Assembly: GCA_035547915.1 (NCBI GenBank)
Contig: DASZTS010000113.1
Location: 1-64,000 of the forward strand
DNA: 64,000 nucleotides
Reading direction: 5' to 3'
From: DASSFG01 sp035547915
GTDB lineage: Bacteria; Planctomycetota; Planctomycetia; Pirellulales; JAICIG01
The notes under the pieces: generated by a model
Seen by the model: the letters and a program-made list of their open reading frames with translations, nothing else
Databases searched by the model: none
What the model was told of the DNA's origin: nothing
Shown: in pieces, positions 34,203 to 42,566 of the stretch
Layout of the letters: every line of letters begins with the position of its first letter
How positions within the stretch are numbered: the stretch's first letter is position 1
Translations under genes and position numbers: made by a program

Positions 34203-34766
34203 ATGCTGACCGGATATTCACGGGGATGGTGCCTTGCGGCCGTCGCAGTGGGCCTGATGTTCGCCCTCGCCCTATCCGCAAACGCGCCCGGTGCCGACGA
34301 TACGAAAGGCGGCGCGGAGCACCGACTGACCGTCAAGATCAGGAACGACGCCGGCGCCGAGACACGTGTCGAAGTATCGCCGGAGGTATGGGAGAAATTG
34401 CCGCGCGCCACCGTGAGCGTGCCGCGACAGGAGGGGGGCGAGACCGAGTACGCAGGCGTGGCGCTGGCCGAGGTGCTCAAGTTGGTGAAGGCGCCGCTCG
34501 GGAAGGAACTACGGGGCAAGATGCTCGCCAAATATGTGCTGGTGAACGCGGCCGACGGATATCGCGTCGTCTTCTCGCTCGCCGAGGTCGACCCGGAATC
34601 GACCGAGCATGTCGTGCTCTTGGCCGACCGTCGCGACGACCGGCCGCTCGACGCCAAAGAAGGCCCCTATCGAATCATCGTGCCGGCCGAGAAGAAACAC
34701 GCGCGGTGGGTCAGGCAGGTCACCAGCATCACCTTAGAAACGGCCCCGGCAGACACGGCGAATTAG
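34203..34766 (+). CDS. Exported oxidoreductase molybdopterin-binding-domain-like protein
   Basis: A 187-residue protein with a signal peptide (to about residue 30, ALSANAPGA) and a single domain resembling the sulfite-oxidase-type molybdopterin fold: YAGVALAEVLKLVKAPLG, KYVLVNAADGYRVVFSLAEVDP and GPYRIIVPAEKKHARWVRQV. The molybdenum-ligating cysteine of catalytic members is absent (the mature part has no cysteine), so it is probably a cofactor-free relative. It follows the DUF1501 gene by 35 bp and may be expressed with it. Confidence 0.75.
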   Translation: MLTGYSRGWCLAAVAVGLMFALALSANAPGADDTKGGAEHRLTVKIRNDAGAETRVEVSPEVWEKLPRATVSVPRQEGGETEYAGVALAEVLKLVKAPLGKELRGKMLAKYVLVNAADGYRVVFSLAEVDPESTEHVVLLADRRDDRPLDAKEGPYRIIVPAEKKHARWVRQVTSITLETAPADTAN

Positions 34767-34784
34767 CGCTCGACAATCCGCTAT

Positions 34785-35201
34785 TTAGTAGACGCCGACG
34801 CCGACCTGCCCATAGTAACCGGCGCCGCCGTACGGCATCGCGGCCGGATTCGCCCGGTAAGCATTGAACCTGCCGTTGAACGGCCGCCAACGAGCCGGTC
34901 GTTGCGGCGCCGGCGGTTGGATGTAGGACGGCGTGTTGCTCCTGCCCGGCGGCAGATATTCAACCCAACGCCCCTGCGACCAGTAGTGCCACCGGCGCTC
35001 GGGCGAAAGATACCACCAGCCGCCGTTCCGATACGTGTAACGCCATGCCTCCGCGTTGGGCGAAATCTCCGGCGGCCGCTCATCGTCGCCCGGATTGGCG
35101 GCGTACGCGGAACCGGCCGCGAACGGCGGAGCTTGGGCGAAGGCGGCGCTCGCCGGAAGGAACAGCACGGCCAGCACGACGATCCGCAAACGAGTAGCCA
35201 T
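34785..35201 (-). CDS. Secreted aromatic/proline-rich protein
   Basis: A 138-residue protein with a signal peptide (MATRLRIVVLAVLFLPASAAFA, cleaved before QAPPFA). The mature part contains WRYTYRNGGWWYLSPERRWH then YWSQGRWVEY, a repeated Trp/Tyr/Arg pattern, and a Pro/Arg/Asn/Gly-rich tail. This WYL..RW pattern is recurrent in small planctomycete secreted proteins. No function known. Start 35201 was preferred to 35318 because it begins the signal peptide. Convergent with the gene at 34203. Confidence 0.65.
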   Translation of the reverse strand: MATRLRIVVLAVLFLPASAAFAQAPPFAAGSAYAANPGDDERPPEISPNAEAWRYTYRNGGWWYLSPERRWHYWSQGRWVEYLPPGRSNTPSYIQPPAPQRPARWRPFNGRFNAYRANPAAMPYGGAGYYGQVGVGVY

Positions 35202-35385
35202 GCGAGCACGCTTTCTCTGAGGCTGCGAACGACGACGACCGAGTACCCGGCTTTGATCTCTCATCGAGCGAAAATCGGCTCGGACTTCAACGATTGTGCC
35301 GGTGCCGAGCGGCGTCACTTACCTGCCTCGCCCGCCTTACCGTCGCAGGTCCTGCATTCATGAGGTCGTCGGAAATCGCTCGGCG

Positions 35386-35486
35386 GAGCAACCGACAAAA
35401 GCGGCCCGGCTTCCGAAAATCGGCGTTTCACGGCCGATTTTTTTCCCACCTGCGCTCCGGCTGCCGGGTTTTGTCAGCCGCTCTAA
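35386..35486 (-). repeat. Dispersed hairpin repeat, copy E
   Basis: Reverse-oriented 101-bp copy: GAGCAACCGACAAAAGCGG at the left, hairpin AAATCGGCGTTTCACGGCCG completed by ATTT, and CCGGGTTTTGTCAGCCGCTC at the right end. It lies in the divergent gap between the secreted protein at 34785-35201 and the small gene at 35551. Confidence 0.85.
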
Positions 35487-35550
35487 GGCGCGCCCGGCCG
35501 ATTGCCGATGCTCTAGTTGCCCAAGAGCACTCAACACCAAGGAGGCTGCC

Positions 35551-35751
35551 ATGACTCAAAAGATCGAAAATACCCTTCAGTCCGACGTCGCCCTGCGCTC
35601 GCTGATCGGCCCGCAGGGACAATTGTCGCAGGAGCAGTTGGCCGCCGTCGCCGTATTCATCCACGAGGTGGGGGGAATCGACAACGCCCAGCAGGCGTTG
35701 GCGGTGCTCGCTCATCTGGAGAAACTCCAAAAAGCCGAAAAAGCGGCGTAA
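35551..35751 (+). CDS. Small helical protein preceding the lactate permease
   Basis: A 66-residue protein MTQKIENTLQSDVALRSLIG then PQGQLSQEQLAAVAVFIHEV, predicted all-helical, with a lysine-rich end (EKLQKAEKAA). AAGGAGG lies 7 bp before the ATG, which strongly supports translation. It ends 8 bp before the permease start, so the two are co-transcribed. No family recognised; a regulatory or chaperone-like role is only a guess. Confidence 0.65.
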   Translation: MTQKIENTLQSDVALRSLIGPQGQLSQEQLAAVAVFIHEVGGIDNAQQALAVLAHLEKLQKAEKAA

Positions 35752-35759
35752 ACTTCGTT

Positions 35760-37433
35760 ATGCACTGGGTGCAAGTTTACGACCCGTTTGGCTCGCCCTG
35801 GATTTCGACGCTCGCCGCCAGCGCCCCGATCATCGTGCTCTTGGGGTTGCTGGCGCTGGGCGTCCATGCGCATCGCGCCGCGGTGCTAGGGTTGGTTACG
35901 GCGCTGGGGGTGGCCATCCTGGGTTTCGGTATGCCAGTGCGCGCCGCGCTCGCGGCGGCCGGATACGGAGCCTGTTTCGGCCTGCTGCCGATCGGTTGGA
36001 TCGTCGTGGCGGCCGTGTTTCTCTATCACTTGACCGTGCAGTCCGGGCAGTTCGAGATCGTCAAGCGGTCCGTGGCCGCGATCTCGCCCGACCGACGCTT
36101 GCAGGCACTGCTCATCTCGTTCTCCTTCGGCACTTTCGTCGAAGGGGCGGCGGGGTTCGGCACGCCGGTGGCCATCTCGGCGGCGCTGATGATCGGCCTG
36201 GGTTTTTCGCCGCTCTATGCGGCCGGCCTCGCGCTGATTGCCAACACGTCGCCCGTGGCCTTCGGGGCGCTCGGCACTCCCATCGTCACGCTGGCCAAGG
36301 TGGCGGGCGTCGACGAGATGCTGCTCAGCCAGATGGCGGGCCGGCAATTGCCGCTCTTCTCGCTCATCGTGCCGGCTTGGCTGGTGGCGACGATGGCCGG
36401 CTGGCGCGGCGTCGTCGGTTGCTGGCCGGCGATCCTCGTGTGCGGCGGAAGTTTCGCCTTCTTACAGTTCTTCACGGCCAACTATATCGGGCCGACGCTG
36501 GTTGACGTGATCGGTGGACTCGGATCGCTCATCTGCTTGACCTTGTTTTTGAAAATCTGGCGGCCGCGCGAGATATGGCGGTTCGCCGAGGAACCGGCTC
36601 CCGCCACAACCAGCGACGAAAGGCCCCTGCGGGTGGGCCAGGTGGCTTACGCCTGGATGCCCTGGGTCTTGCTCTCCGTGATGGTCTTTCTGTGGGGAAC
36701 AATGTTCAGGAGCGGATCGGCCACGGCGCCAAATCCGCTGGAGCGCGTCGGTACGATTTCCGTTTCCGTTCCGCACCTGGATAAGCTCATCTACCGGACG
36801 GCACCCGTTGTAGCGGTACCAGACGGTCTCGACCGGGCCGCCGACCCCGAAAAGGCGGTCTACGATTTTCGCTGGCTGTCCGCCACCGGTACCGGTATTT
36901 TCCTGGCGTCCGTTCTCTCGGCCGCCTGGCTCCGCATCGGCCCACGGCCGTTCGTGCTCACGTTTTTCGACACGCTATGGCAGATGCGCTGGGCCCTGTT
37001 GACGATCGCCTGCATGTTGGCCTTGGCGTTTGTCACGAAGTACAGCGGCAGCGACGCCACGCTCGGGTTGGCATTCACCAAGACGGGCCGGTTCTATCCG
37101 TTCTTCGCGCCGCTCCTGGGCTGGCTCGGCGTGGCCCTCACCGGTTCGGACACTTCGTCGAACGCGCTCTTTGGCAGCTTGCAGCGGATCACCGCGGAGC
37201 AGCTCAATCTCAACCCGCTGTTGATCATCGCTTCCAACAGCACGGGCGGCGTGATGGGAAAGATGATCGACGCCCAGAGCATCGTGGTGGCGGCGGTCGC
37301 GACCGAGCAAACGGGGGGCGAAGGGAGGATTCTACGGTTCGTCTTCTGGCACAGCGTGGCGCTGGCGGCGTTGATCGGCGTCTTGACGTTCGTACAGGCC
37401 CATTGGCTAAGCTGGATGATCCCGCAGGGATGA
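35760..37433 (+). CDS. lctP: L-lactate permease family transporter
   Basis: A 557-residue polytopic protein of the LctP family (about 13-14 membrane segments): WISTLAASAPIIVLLGLLAL, FSFGTFVEGAAGFGTPVAIS, ANTSPVAFGALGTPI, PFFAPLLGWLGVALTGSDTS and the C-terminal SNSTGGVMGKMIDAQSIVVA, all characteristic. It imports lactate or glycolate with protons. ATG 35760 has no good ribosome-binding site and may rely on coupling to the small gene ending 8 bp upstream. A LutA-type lactate oxidation protein lies at 47286-48059. Confidence 0.9.
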   Translation: MHWVQVYDPFGSPWISTLAASAPIIVLLGLLALGVHAHRAAVLGLVTALGVAILGFGMPVRAALAAAGYGACFGLLPIGWIVVAAVFLYHLTVQSGQFEIVKRSVAAISPDRRLQALLISFSFGTFVEGAAGFGTPVAISAALMIGLGFSPLYAAGLALIANTSPVAFGALGTPIVTLAKVAGVDEMLLSQMAGRQLPLFSLIVPAWLVATMAGWRGVVGCWPAILVCGGSFAFLQFFTANYIGPTLVDVIGGLGSLICLTLFLKIWRPREIWRFAEEPAPATTSDERPLRVGQVAYAWMPWVLLSVMVFLWGTMFRSGSATAPNPLERVGTISVSVPHLDKLIYRTAPVVAVPDGLDRAADPEKAVYDFRWLSATGTGIFLASVLSAAWLRIGPRPFVLTFFDTLWQMRWALLTIACMLALAFVTKYSGSDATLGLAFTKTGRFYPFFAPLLGWLGVALTGSDTSSNALFGSLQRITAEQLNLNPLLIIASNSTGGVMGKMIDAQSIVVAAVATEQTGGEGRILRFVFWHSVALAALIGVLTFVQAHWLSWMIPQG

Positions 37434-37478
37434 CCGGTCGGCGAGTTGCCGTCCGGCGAACGTCCAATAGCCCTTTCG

Positions 37479-37895
37479 ATGGCCCGATCGGTCACTCTCT
37501 TGAACGACCAGGAGATCTATAACAAATTGTCGCGGTCGCGCTTCCGCGCCCGGTTTCGATTGGCGGAACGCGAAATCGCCTATCTCGACCGCAAGGGGTT
37601 GGCGATCGTCTTACGGCAGGCGCGCGAGCTTCTGCTGCAACGGCTGGCCCCGGCCGAACCGGCGAACGACGGGCGGCAGACGCCCTGGCGCGGCCATCCG
37701 GTCTTCGTCGCGCAGCACGCCACGGCCACCTGCTGTCGCTCTTGCCTGCTCAAATGGCACGGCATCGCCAAGGGTCGCGAGCTCACGGCGAGCGAGTTGG
37801 ATTACGTCGTCGGCATCATCGGAGGTTGGCTCGACCGCCAAGAAGGGCCCCCAATCCGGCCCGGGCAAGCTCAATTGCCGCTCTTCGACGACTGA
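37479..37895 (+). CDS. DUF4186 family protein
   Basis: A 138-residue protein with the DUF4186 pattern: KLSRSRFRARFRLAEREIAY, PWRGHPVFVAQHATATCCRS then CLLKWHGIAKGR, and the C-terminal VVGIIGGWLDRQ. CCRSC and two histidines could form a small metal site. ATG 37479 matches the family's usual start. Function unknown. It lies 45 bp after lctP on the same strand. Confidence 0.85.
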   Translation: MARSVTLLNDQEIYNKLSRSRFRARFRLAEREIAYLDRKGLAIVLRQARELLLQRLAPAEPANDGRQTPWRGHPVFVAQHATATCCRSCLLKWHGIAKGRELTASELDYVVGIIGGWLDRQEGPPIRPGQAQLPLFDD

Positions 37896-38150
37896 GCGCC
37901 TCGCCGGCGCCCGATTTTGTCGGCCCACCGCCGGGCAGGAATGGACGTGCGTTCGCTTGAAAGGCGCACGGCTTCCATGCTATGCATGTCGTGCCCTCGC
38001 GAGTGTTGCGCGCCCGGAGCGGGCAAGCCTGTCAAACGTCTGCTGACGGGATCTGTTTTTCAAGTGGATGGAACGATGTTGTCCGCGAGCGATTCCGGCC
38101 CGCCTGGCCGAGCGACGCCCGGGACGGCAGTATTCGAAACGGAGATTTCT

Positions 38151-39053
38151 GTGAAGATCGCGCATTACCGTCGCACACTTCTCGTTCCGCGACTGTCCGG
38201 TCTGGTGCTTCTCGCCGGGCTGGCGGCGACCGCGATCAGCGGTCCGGCGCACAGCGACGACGAAGATGCGGCCAGGAGATCGCGTCGTGCTGCCACGGCC
38301 ACGGCGGAAGAGCCGGACGGCGACAAGGATCTGCTGCGTGCTCAGGACGATCAGCCGACGACGCCCGATGAAGTGGGCCAGCCGGCTTCGGGGTCGGACA
38401 CGGCCCCCGGCTATAAGCCGAAGCGCGACATCGTGCTCGACGACCCGGACCTGACCGAGGCCCTCCGCGGCCTGGAGCGCGACAAGGAAGCGATCACGAC
38501 CGCTTTCCAGCGACGCACGGCCGCACGCAAACAGCTCGACGCCGTGCAAGCGAAATATGAGGCGGGAACCGCCACGCTCGACGCCCTGCTCGCCGCCCAA
38601 CGGCAGTGGGCCGATGCCCGGCTGGGCTACGTCAACCAGGTCGTCGAGTTCGGCAGGCACGGCAGCGCCATCGACGGCGCCGTGAAACGTTGGATGCGCG
38701 AACAGTTTTCGTCGCAAGATGCCGCCCCACCGAAGCTGGTCGAGGTCGCCGAAGGCGATTCGTCAGCGGCACCGACCATTCGCTACCACGGCAAGGCCTA
38801 TCGCATCGAGGGCGACGATCATTGGATGTGGCAGTACCCCGAGGAACAGTTCCCCACCATCCTGAAGCTGTGGATCGTGCAGGAGGGAAGGGACGTTTCG
38901 CTCAAGCTCTGGCGCAAGATACACGCAGAGCGGGCGGCGGACAAAAAGAAGGTCAGTGCCGACGACGAAATGCACGTCCGCGAGCAATACTATCTCTTCC
39001 GCGGCCAGTTCGAGAAGCACTTGGCATCGCTGAGCAAACCGCACGTGGACTGA
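38151..39053 (+). CDS. Secreted coiled-coil protein with TolC-like repeat
   Basis: About 300 residues from a GTG start with GGAG six bases upstream. A signal peptide (VKIAHYRRTLLVPRLSGLVL then LAGLAATAISGPAHS) is followed by an acidic/Thr-rich linker and a helical segment AKYEAGTATLDALLAAQRQW then ADARLGYVNQVVEFG, which resembles the repeat found in TolC-type outer-membrane efflux proteins. The C-terminal half (YHGKAYRIEGDDHWMWQYPE) is not recognised. It converges on an HlyD-type adaptor gene, so a link to export is possible but not shown. Confidence 0.6.
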   Translation: MKIAHYRRTLLVPRLSGLVLLAGLAATAISGPAHSDDEDAARRSRRAATATAEEPDGDKDLLRAQDDQPTTPDEVGQPASGSDTAPGYKPKRDIVLDDPDLTEALRGLERDKEAITTAFQRRTAARKQLDAVQAKYEAGTATLDALLAAQRQWADARLGYVNQVVEFGRHGSAIDGAVKRWMREQFSSQDAAPPKLVEVAEGDSSAAPTIRYHGKAYRIEGDDHWMWQYPEEQFPTILKLWIVQEGRDVSLKLWRKIHAERAADKKKVSADDEMHVREQYYLFRGQFEKHLASLSKPHVD

Positions 39054-39087
39054 GAGTCGAAGCGGACACCAATGCCGGCCGCGGCGC

Positions 39088-40437
39088 TCACGGCACGACG
39101 GCGCTCACGCGCACGCCGTCGGTCAGGCTGGTCTCGGGCGCGAGGATGACCGGTTCGTCTTCCGCCAACCCGTCGCGGACCTCGGCCACGTCATCGTTCA
39201 TCAGGCCGATGCCCACGGAAATGAGCCGGGCCTTGCCGCCGCGTACGGCAAACAGCTCCCAGTCTCCCGCCGGCCCGCGAAACAGGGCTGAACGGGGAAC
39301 GACGAGCGCCCGCGATCGTTCGTCGGTGAAGATCCGCACGCGCACGCGGTAGCCGACGCCCAGGTCGCGTCCCGTGCGGATCGTCTTCAACTCGTCCGAC
39401 TCGAACGCGAGCACGACTTTCACCCGCTGCTGCTCGACGCCGAGCGAACTCGTCTTGGTAAAGCCGGCCGGATAGATCCGCTCCACCACGCCGCGTGCCG
39501 GCTCGGAGCCGATCGCCGGGCCGTAGATGTCGGCGGCCTGCCCCGGTTTCACCCGCACCACGTCCTGGCTGAGTACGTCGACTTCGACTTGCAGATCGTC
39601 GACGCGGCCGATGGTGACGAGTACGGTGCCGGCCGTCACCTGCCGCTCGTTGGTCTCGAACCGTTCGAGCACGACACCGTCTATCGGGCTGGTCATCGCG
39701 CCTCGGCGGCGGTCGCGCTCGGCTTCCTTCAGCCGTGCGTTGGCCTCGTCCTGCTCGTGCAGCAGCACATCGTGCTTCAATCGCTTGCGCTCGATGTATT
39801 GGCGCACGAGCGTGGGCACGAGCGCCGTCGCCGCCTGGAGGCTCTTGAGCGCGCTCAGCATCAGCACGTCTTGCTGGAGCGAAACGTCGGCATCGATCTT
39901 CTCGACCTCGGCCCGATTGTATTCCTGCTCGTCGCTGGAACGGGTCTCGTAGAGCGCCCGCATCCGCTTCCAGGTCTTGTTGGCCAGGTCGCGTTTGGCC
40001 TCGCCCGCCTTGACCTGTTCGGCGGCCGCTTCGACCGTGCGGTCCATCGACTGCACATAGCTGAGGGCCTGCTCGAGCCCGGTCGATTCGACCGAAACGT
40101 CGTCGTTCTCGCGCAGAGACGCGGAGAGCCGGTCGACGGCGGCTTGGGCCTGCGCGACCTTCAAATCGAGATCGGCCGGCACTACGCGGGCCACGATCTC
40201 GCCCGTCTTCACCGGCGTCCCTTCGCGCACCGAGATCGGCTCGATGCGGCCGTTGAAGGGCATGGTCACTTCGTATGTCCGCGGCAGCCGAGTGCGGGCC
40301 TCTTCGTCGATGAACTCGCGGATCGGTCCGAGCTGCGCGCGTGCCACCTCGACCGACGTTCCCGAGCCGAACTGTTCGTAGATCGCGCCCAGCGCCAACA
40401 GTGCGGCGGCGATCGCGATGAGGAGCCAAATGCGCAT
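39088..40437 (-). CDS. HlyD/RND-type periplasmic adaptor protein
   Basis: A 449-residue membrane-fusion protein: one N-terminal membrane anchor (MRIWLLIAIAAALLALGAIY), a split lipoyl/barrel-sandwich domain (NGRIEPISVREGTPVKTGEI and SPIDGVVLERFETNERQVTA), a long coiled-coil hairpin (about residues 95-225) and beta-barrel plus membrane-proximal regions. It would bridge an inner-membrane pump and an outer-membrane factor; neither pump nor a full TolC gene is adjacent. Repeat copy F begins 8 bp upstream of its start. Confidence 0.88.
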   Translation of the reverse strand: MRIWLLIAIAAALLALGAIYEQFGSGTSVEVARAQLGPIREFIDEEARTRLPRTYEVTMPFNGRIEPISVREGTPVKTGEIVARVVPADLDLKVAQAQAAVDRLSASLRENDDVSVESTGLEQALSYVQSMDRTVEAAAEQVKAGEAKRDLANKTWKRMRALYETRSSDEQEYNRAEVEKIDADVSLQQDVLMLSALKSLQAATALVPTLVRQYIERKRLKHDVLLHEQDEANARLKEAERDRRRGAMTSPIDGVVLERFETNERQVTAGTVLVTIGRVDDLQVEVDVLSQDVVRVKPGQAADIYGPAIGSEPARGVVERIYPAGFTKTSSLGVEQQRVKVVLAFESDELKTIRTGRDLGVGYRVRVRIFTDERSRALVVPRSALFRGPAGDWELFAVRGGKARLISVGIGLMNDDVAEVRDGLAEDEPVILAPETSLTDGVRVSAVVP

Positions 40438-40444
40438 TATTTAA

Positions 40445-40546
40445 GAGTAACCGACAAAACCGGATCGCGCTTTGGAAAAATCGGCGTTTCGCCGCAGGTC
40501 TTTTGCCCACGGCGCTCCGGCTGCCGGGCTTTGCCAGCCGCTTTGA
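40445..40546 (-). repeat. Dispersed hairpin repeat, copy F
   Basis: Reverse-oriented copy, the most diverged of the six: GAGTAACCGACAAAACCGG at the left, AAATCGGCGTTTCGCCGCAG in the hairpin region (the second arm is changed, weakening the hairpin) and GGGCTTTGCCAGCCGCTTTG at the right. It lies 8 bp before the HlyD-type start codon, between that gene and the dehydrogenase stop. Confidence 0.75.
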
Positions 40547-40609
40547 GGATAAGTCCCCCAGCCGCCGCCGAAACAGCAGGCCGATCTCGCCGTGTCTCGA
40601 TCGTTGCGG

Positions 40610-41668
40610 TCACTCGATCCCTTCGGCCACAAGCTTGCCGACCTCGGTCGTCGAAAGACTGCCGCCGAGGTCGGGCGTGGTCTGCCGCGCGGCCAGCGCC
40701 CGCTCGACCGATGATCGCACCGCATCGCCAGCCTCGGTTTCCCCCAGCCAATCGAGCATCATAGCGGCGCTGAGGATGGCGGCCACGGGATTGGCAATTC
40801 CCTTTCCGGCGATATCAGGCGCCGAGCCATGCACCGGCTCGAACATCGATGGGTAGGTGCGGCTGGGATCCAAGTTGGCGCTGGGGGCGAGGCCCAACCC
40901 GCCGGCGATCAGGCCGCCCAGATCGGTCAGGATGTCGCCGAACAGGTTCGACGCCACCACCACGTCGAAGCGTTCCGGCGAGCGAACGAAATTCATCACG
41001 GCGGCGTCGGCGTGTTGTTTGTCGGCGGCCACATCGGGATAATCGCCGCGCGTCTGTTCGAGGATTTCGTCCCACATCACATAGGCGTATCGCTGGGCGT
41101 TCGACTTCGTGATCATCGTCAAGCGTTGCCGCCGCCGGCGGGCCATATCGAAGCCGAACCGCAGCACACGCTCGACGCCGCGCCGCGTGTGCACGGCCGT
41201 CTGCAGCGCCGACTCATCGGGTTCACCGACCCGAAAGCGCCCGCCGACGTTCACATATTCCCCCTCAGAATTCTCGCGGATCACCACCAGGTCGACGTCG
41301 GCCGGTTTCTTCTCGGCTAGTACGCAGGGCACCCCCGGATAGAGCTTGGCCGGCCGCACGCAGGCGTACTGATCGAATCGCTGACGGATCTGCACGAGCG
41401 GGGCGAGCGTCAGGTGGTCGGGCATCTGCGCGGGCCAACCGACCGCGCCGAGCAAGATGGCGTCGAACGGCCGCAGCACTTCCAAAAAATCATCGGGCAC
41501 GAGCTGACCCGTGCGGCTCGCGAACTCGCAGCCCCACGGCAAGTGTGTGAACTCGAGCTTAAACTTCTTCGACCCGCGCGCGGTCGCCTCCAATACCCGC
41601 AAGGCCTCGTCGGTCACTTCCGGCCCGATGCCATCGCCCGGATAAGCGGCGATGCGATACGTCTTCAT
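40610..41668 (-). CDS. Tartrate/isopropylmalate-type decarboxylating dehydrogenase
   Basis: A 352-residue NAD-dependent beta-decarboxylating dehydrogenase: AAYPGDGIGPEVTDEALRVL, HLPWGCEFASRTGQLVPDDF, LRPFDAILLGAVGWPA, VVIRENSEGEYVNVGGRF, VVASNLFGDILTDLGGLIAG and FEPVHGSAPDIAGKGIANPV. The WGCEF and PDHLTL phrases are closer to tartrate/D-malate dehydrogenases than to LeuB, so tartrate or D-malate is the more likely substrate. AGGAG lies upstream of ATG 41668; a TTG at 41674 is less likely. Confidence 0.88.
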   Translation of the reverse strand: MKTYRIAAYPGDGIGPEVTDEALRVLEATARGSKKFKLEFTHLPWGCEFASRTGQLVPDDFLEVLRPFDAILLGAVGWPAQMPDHLTLAPLVQIRQRFDQYACVRPAKLYPGVPCVLAEKKPADVDLVVIRENSEGEYVNVGGRFRVGEPDESALQTAVHTRRGVERVLRFGFDMARRRRQRLTMITKSNAQRYAYVMWDEILEQTRGDYPDVAADKQHADAAVMNFVRSPERFDVVVASNLFGDILTDLGGLIAGGLGLAPSANLDPSRTYPSMFEPVHGSAPDIAGKGIANPVAAILSAAMMLDWLGETEAGDAVRSSVERALAARQTTPDLGGSLSTTEVGKLVAEGIE

Positions 41669-41822
41669 GGTCAAACTTTCTCCTGGCGGCTCGAACCGAC
41701 GTACGAAGGACCACGCACCTGGCGCGTGCAGTCGGCCGGGGTCTATCTTAGCCGCCGCCCCGCCCGTGCGGCAGGAGTGCCTGAGGGCTGGACATAACCG
41801 GTGCCGTGTCGACTTTTCGCGC

Positions 41823-42566
41823 CTATAGCTTCATGCGCCGAAAAGCGGCTTCGGGGATCAGACGGATCGCCGTCATGACGGCCCACCAGAGGCGGGGCGT
41901 GTAGACCACACTGCTGCGGCGGGCAATAGCCCGGGCCACGTCGCGGCCGACGACCTCCGGCCCGACGAGAAAAGGGAGCTTGTCGGCCCCGTACGTCATG
42001 CCCGTATCGACGCAGCCGGGCTTGATGGTGATCACGGCCACGCCCGCCGGCGTGAGCCGATTTCGCAGACCCTGCAAATAGGCCGACAGCGCGCTCTTGG
42101 TCGAACCATACAAATAGTTGCTCTGCCGGCCGCGGTCGCCCGCCACCGACGAGAGGGCACAGATCCAGCCGCGGCGGCGCGCCTCGAACACATTCGCCGC
42201 ATGATTGAGGAGCGAAACGGCCGCCGTGTAGTTGACATCGATCATCTGCCGCGTGGCGGCGAAATCGGCCGCCGCGAGTTGCTGCTCGGCCATCCAACCG
42301 GCGCAGAAAACAATCCCGGTCAATCCGCCGGGAACCGCGCGATCGGCGGCGTCGAACATGCCCGGGTGGGATGCGAAATCGAGCGCCTCGAACGACATCG
42401 TGTCGACTTGCCCGCCATGCCGCACGCGCAGATCGGCCGCGGTGCGGGCCAGTTCGTCTCGATCGCGCGCGGCGAGCACCAGTCCGTGTCGCTGCGCGGC
42501 CAATTCGCCGGCGATCGCCCGAGCAATGCCAGACAGCGCCCCGACGATCAATACGTTCTCTTTCAT
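41823..42566 (-). CDS. DprE2-like short-chain dehydrogenase
   Basis: A 247-residue SDR: NAD(P) motif VLIVGALSGIARAIA, GIVFCAGWMAEQQ, catalytic Ser and Tyr-x3-Lys in SSVAGDRGRQSNYLYGSTKS, and a C-terminal membrane-associated end. In mycobacteria DprE2 reduces the keto intermediate of polyprenyl-phosphoryl ribose to arabinose. It overlaps the DprE1-like gene by 4 bp (ATGA), forming the last gene of a HAD-UbiA, DprE1, DprE2 operon. The substrate in a planctomycete is inferred from that context. Confidence 0.85.
   Translation of the reverse strand: MKENVLIVGALSGIARAIAGELAAQRHGLVLAARDRDELARTAADLRVRHGGQVDTMSFEALDFASHPGMFDAADRAVPGGLTGIVFCAGWMAEQQLAAADFAATRQMIDVNYTAAVSLLNHAANVFEARRRGWICALSSVAGDRGRQSNYLYGSTKSALSAYLQGLRNRLTPAGVAVITIKPGCVDTGMTYGADKLPFLVGPEVVGRDVARAIARRSSVVYTPRLWWAVMTAIRLIPEAAFRRMKL

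Noticed and set aside
37905..37930. Possible further half copy of the repeat (CCGATTTTGTCGGCCC)
   Set aside because: Only a short core matches, and the flanking sequence does not follow the element; too weak to count.
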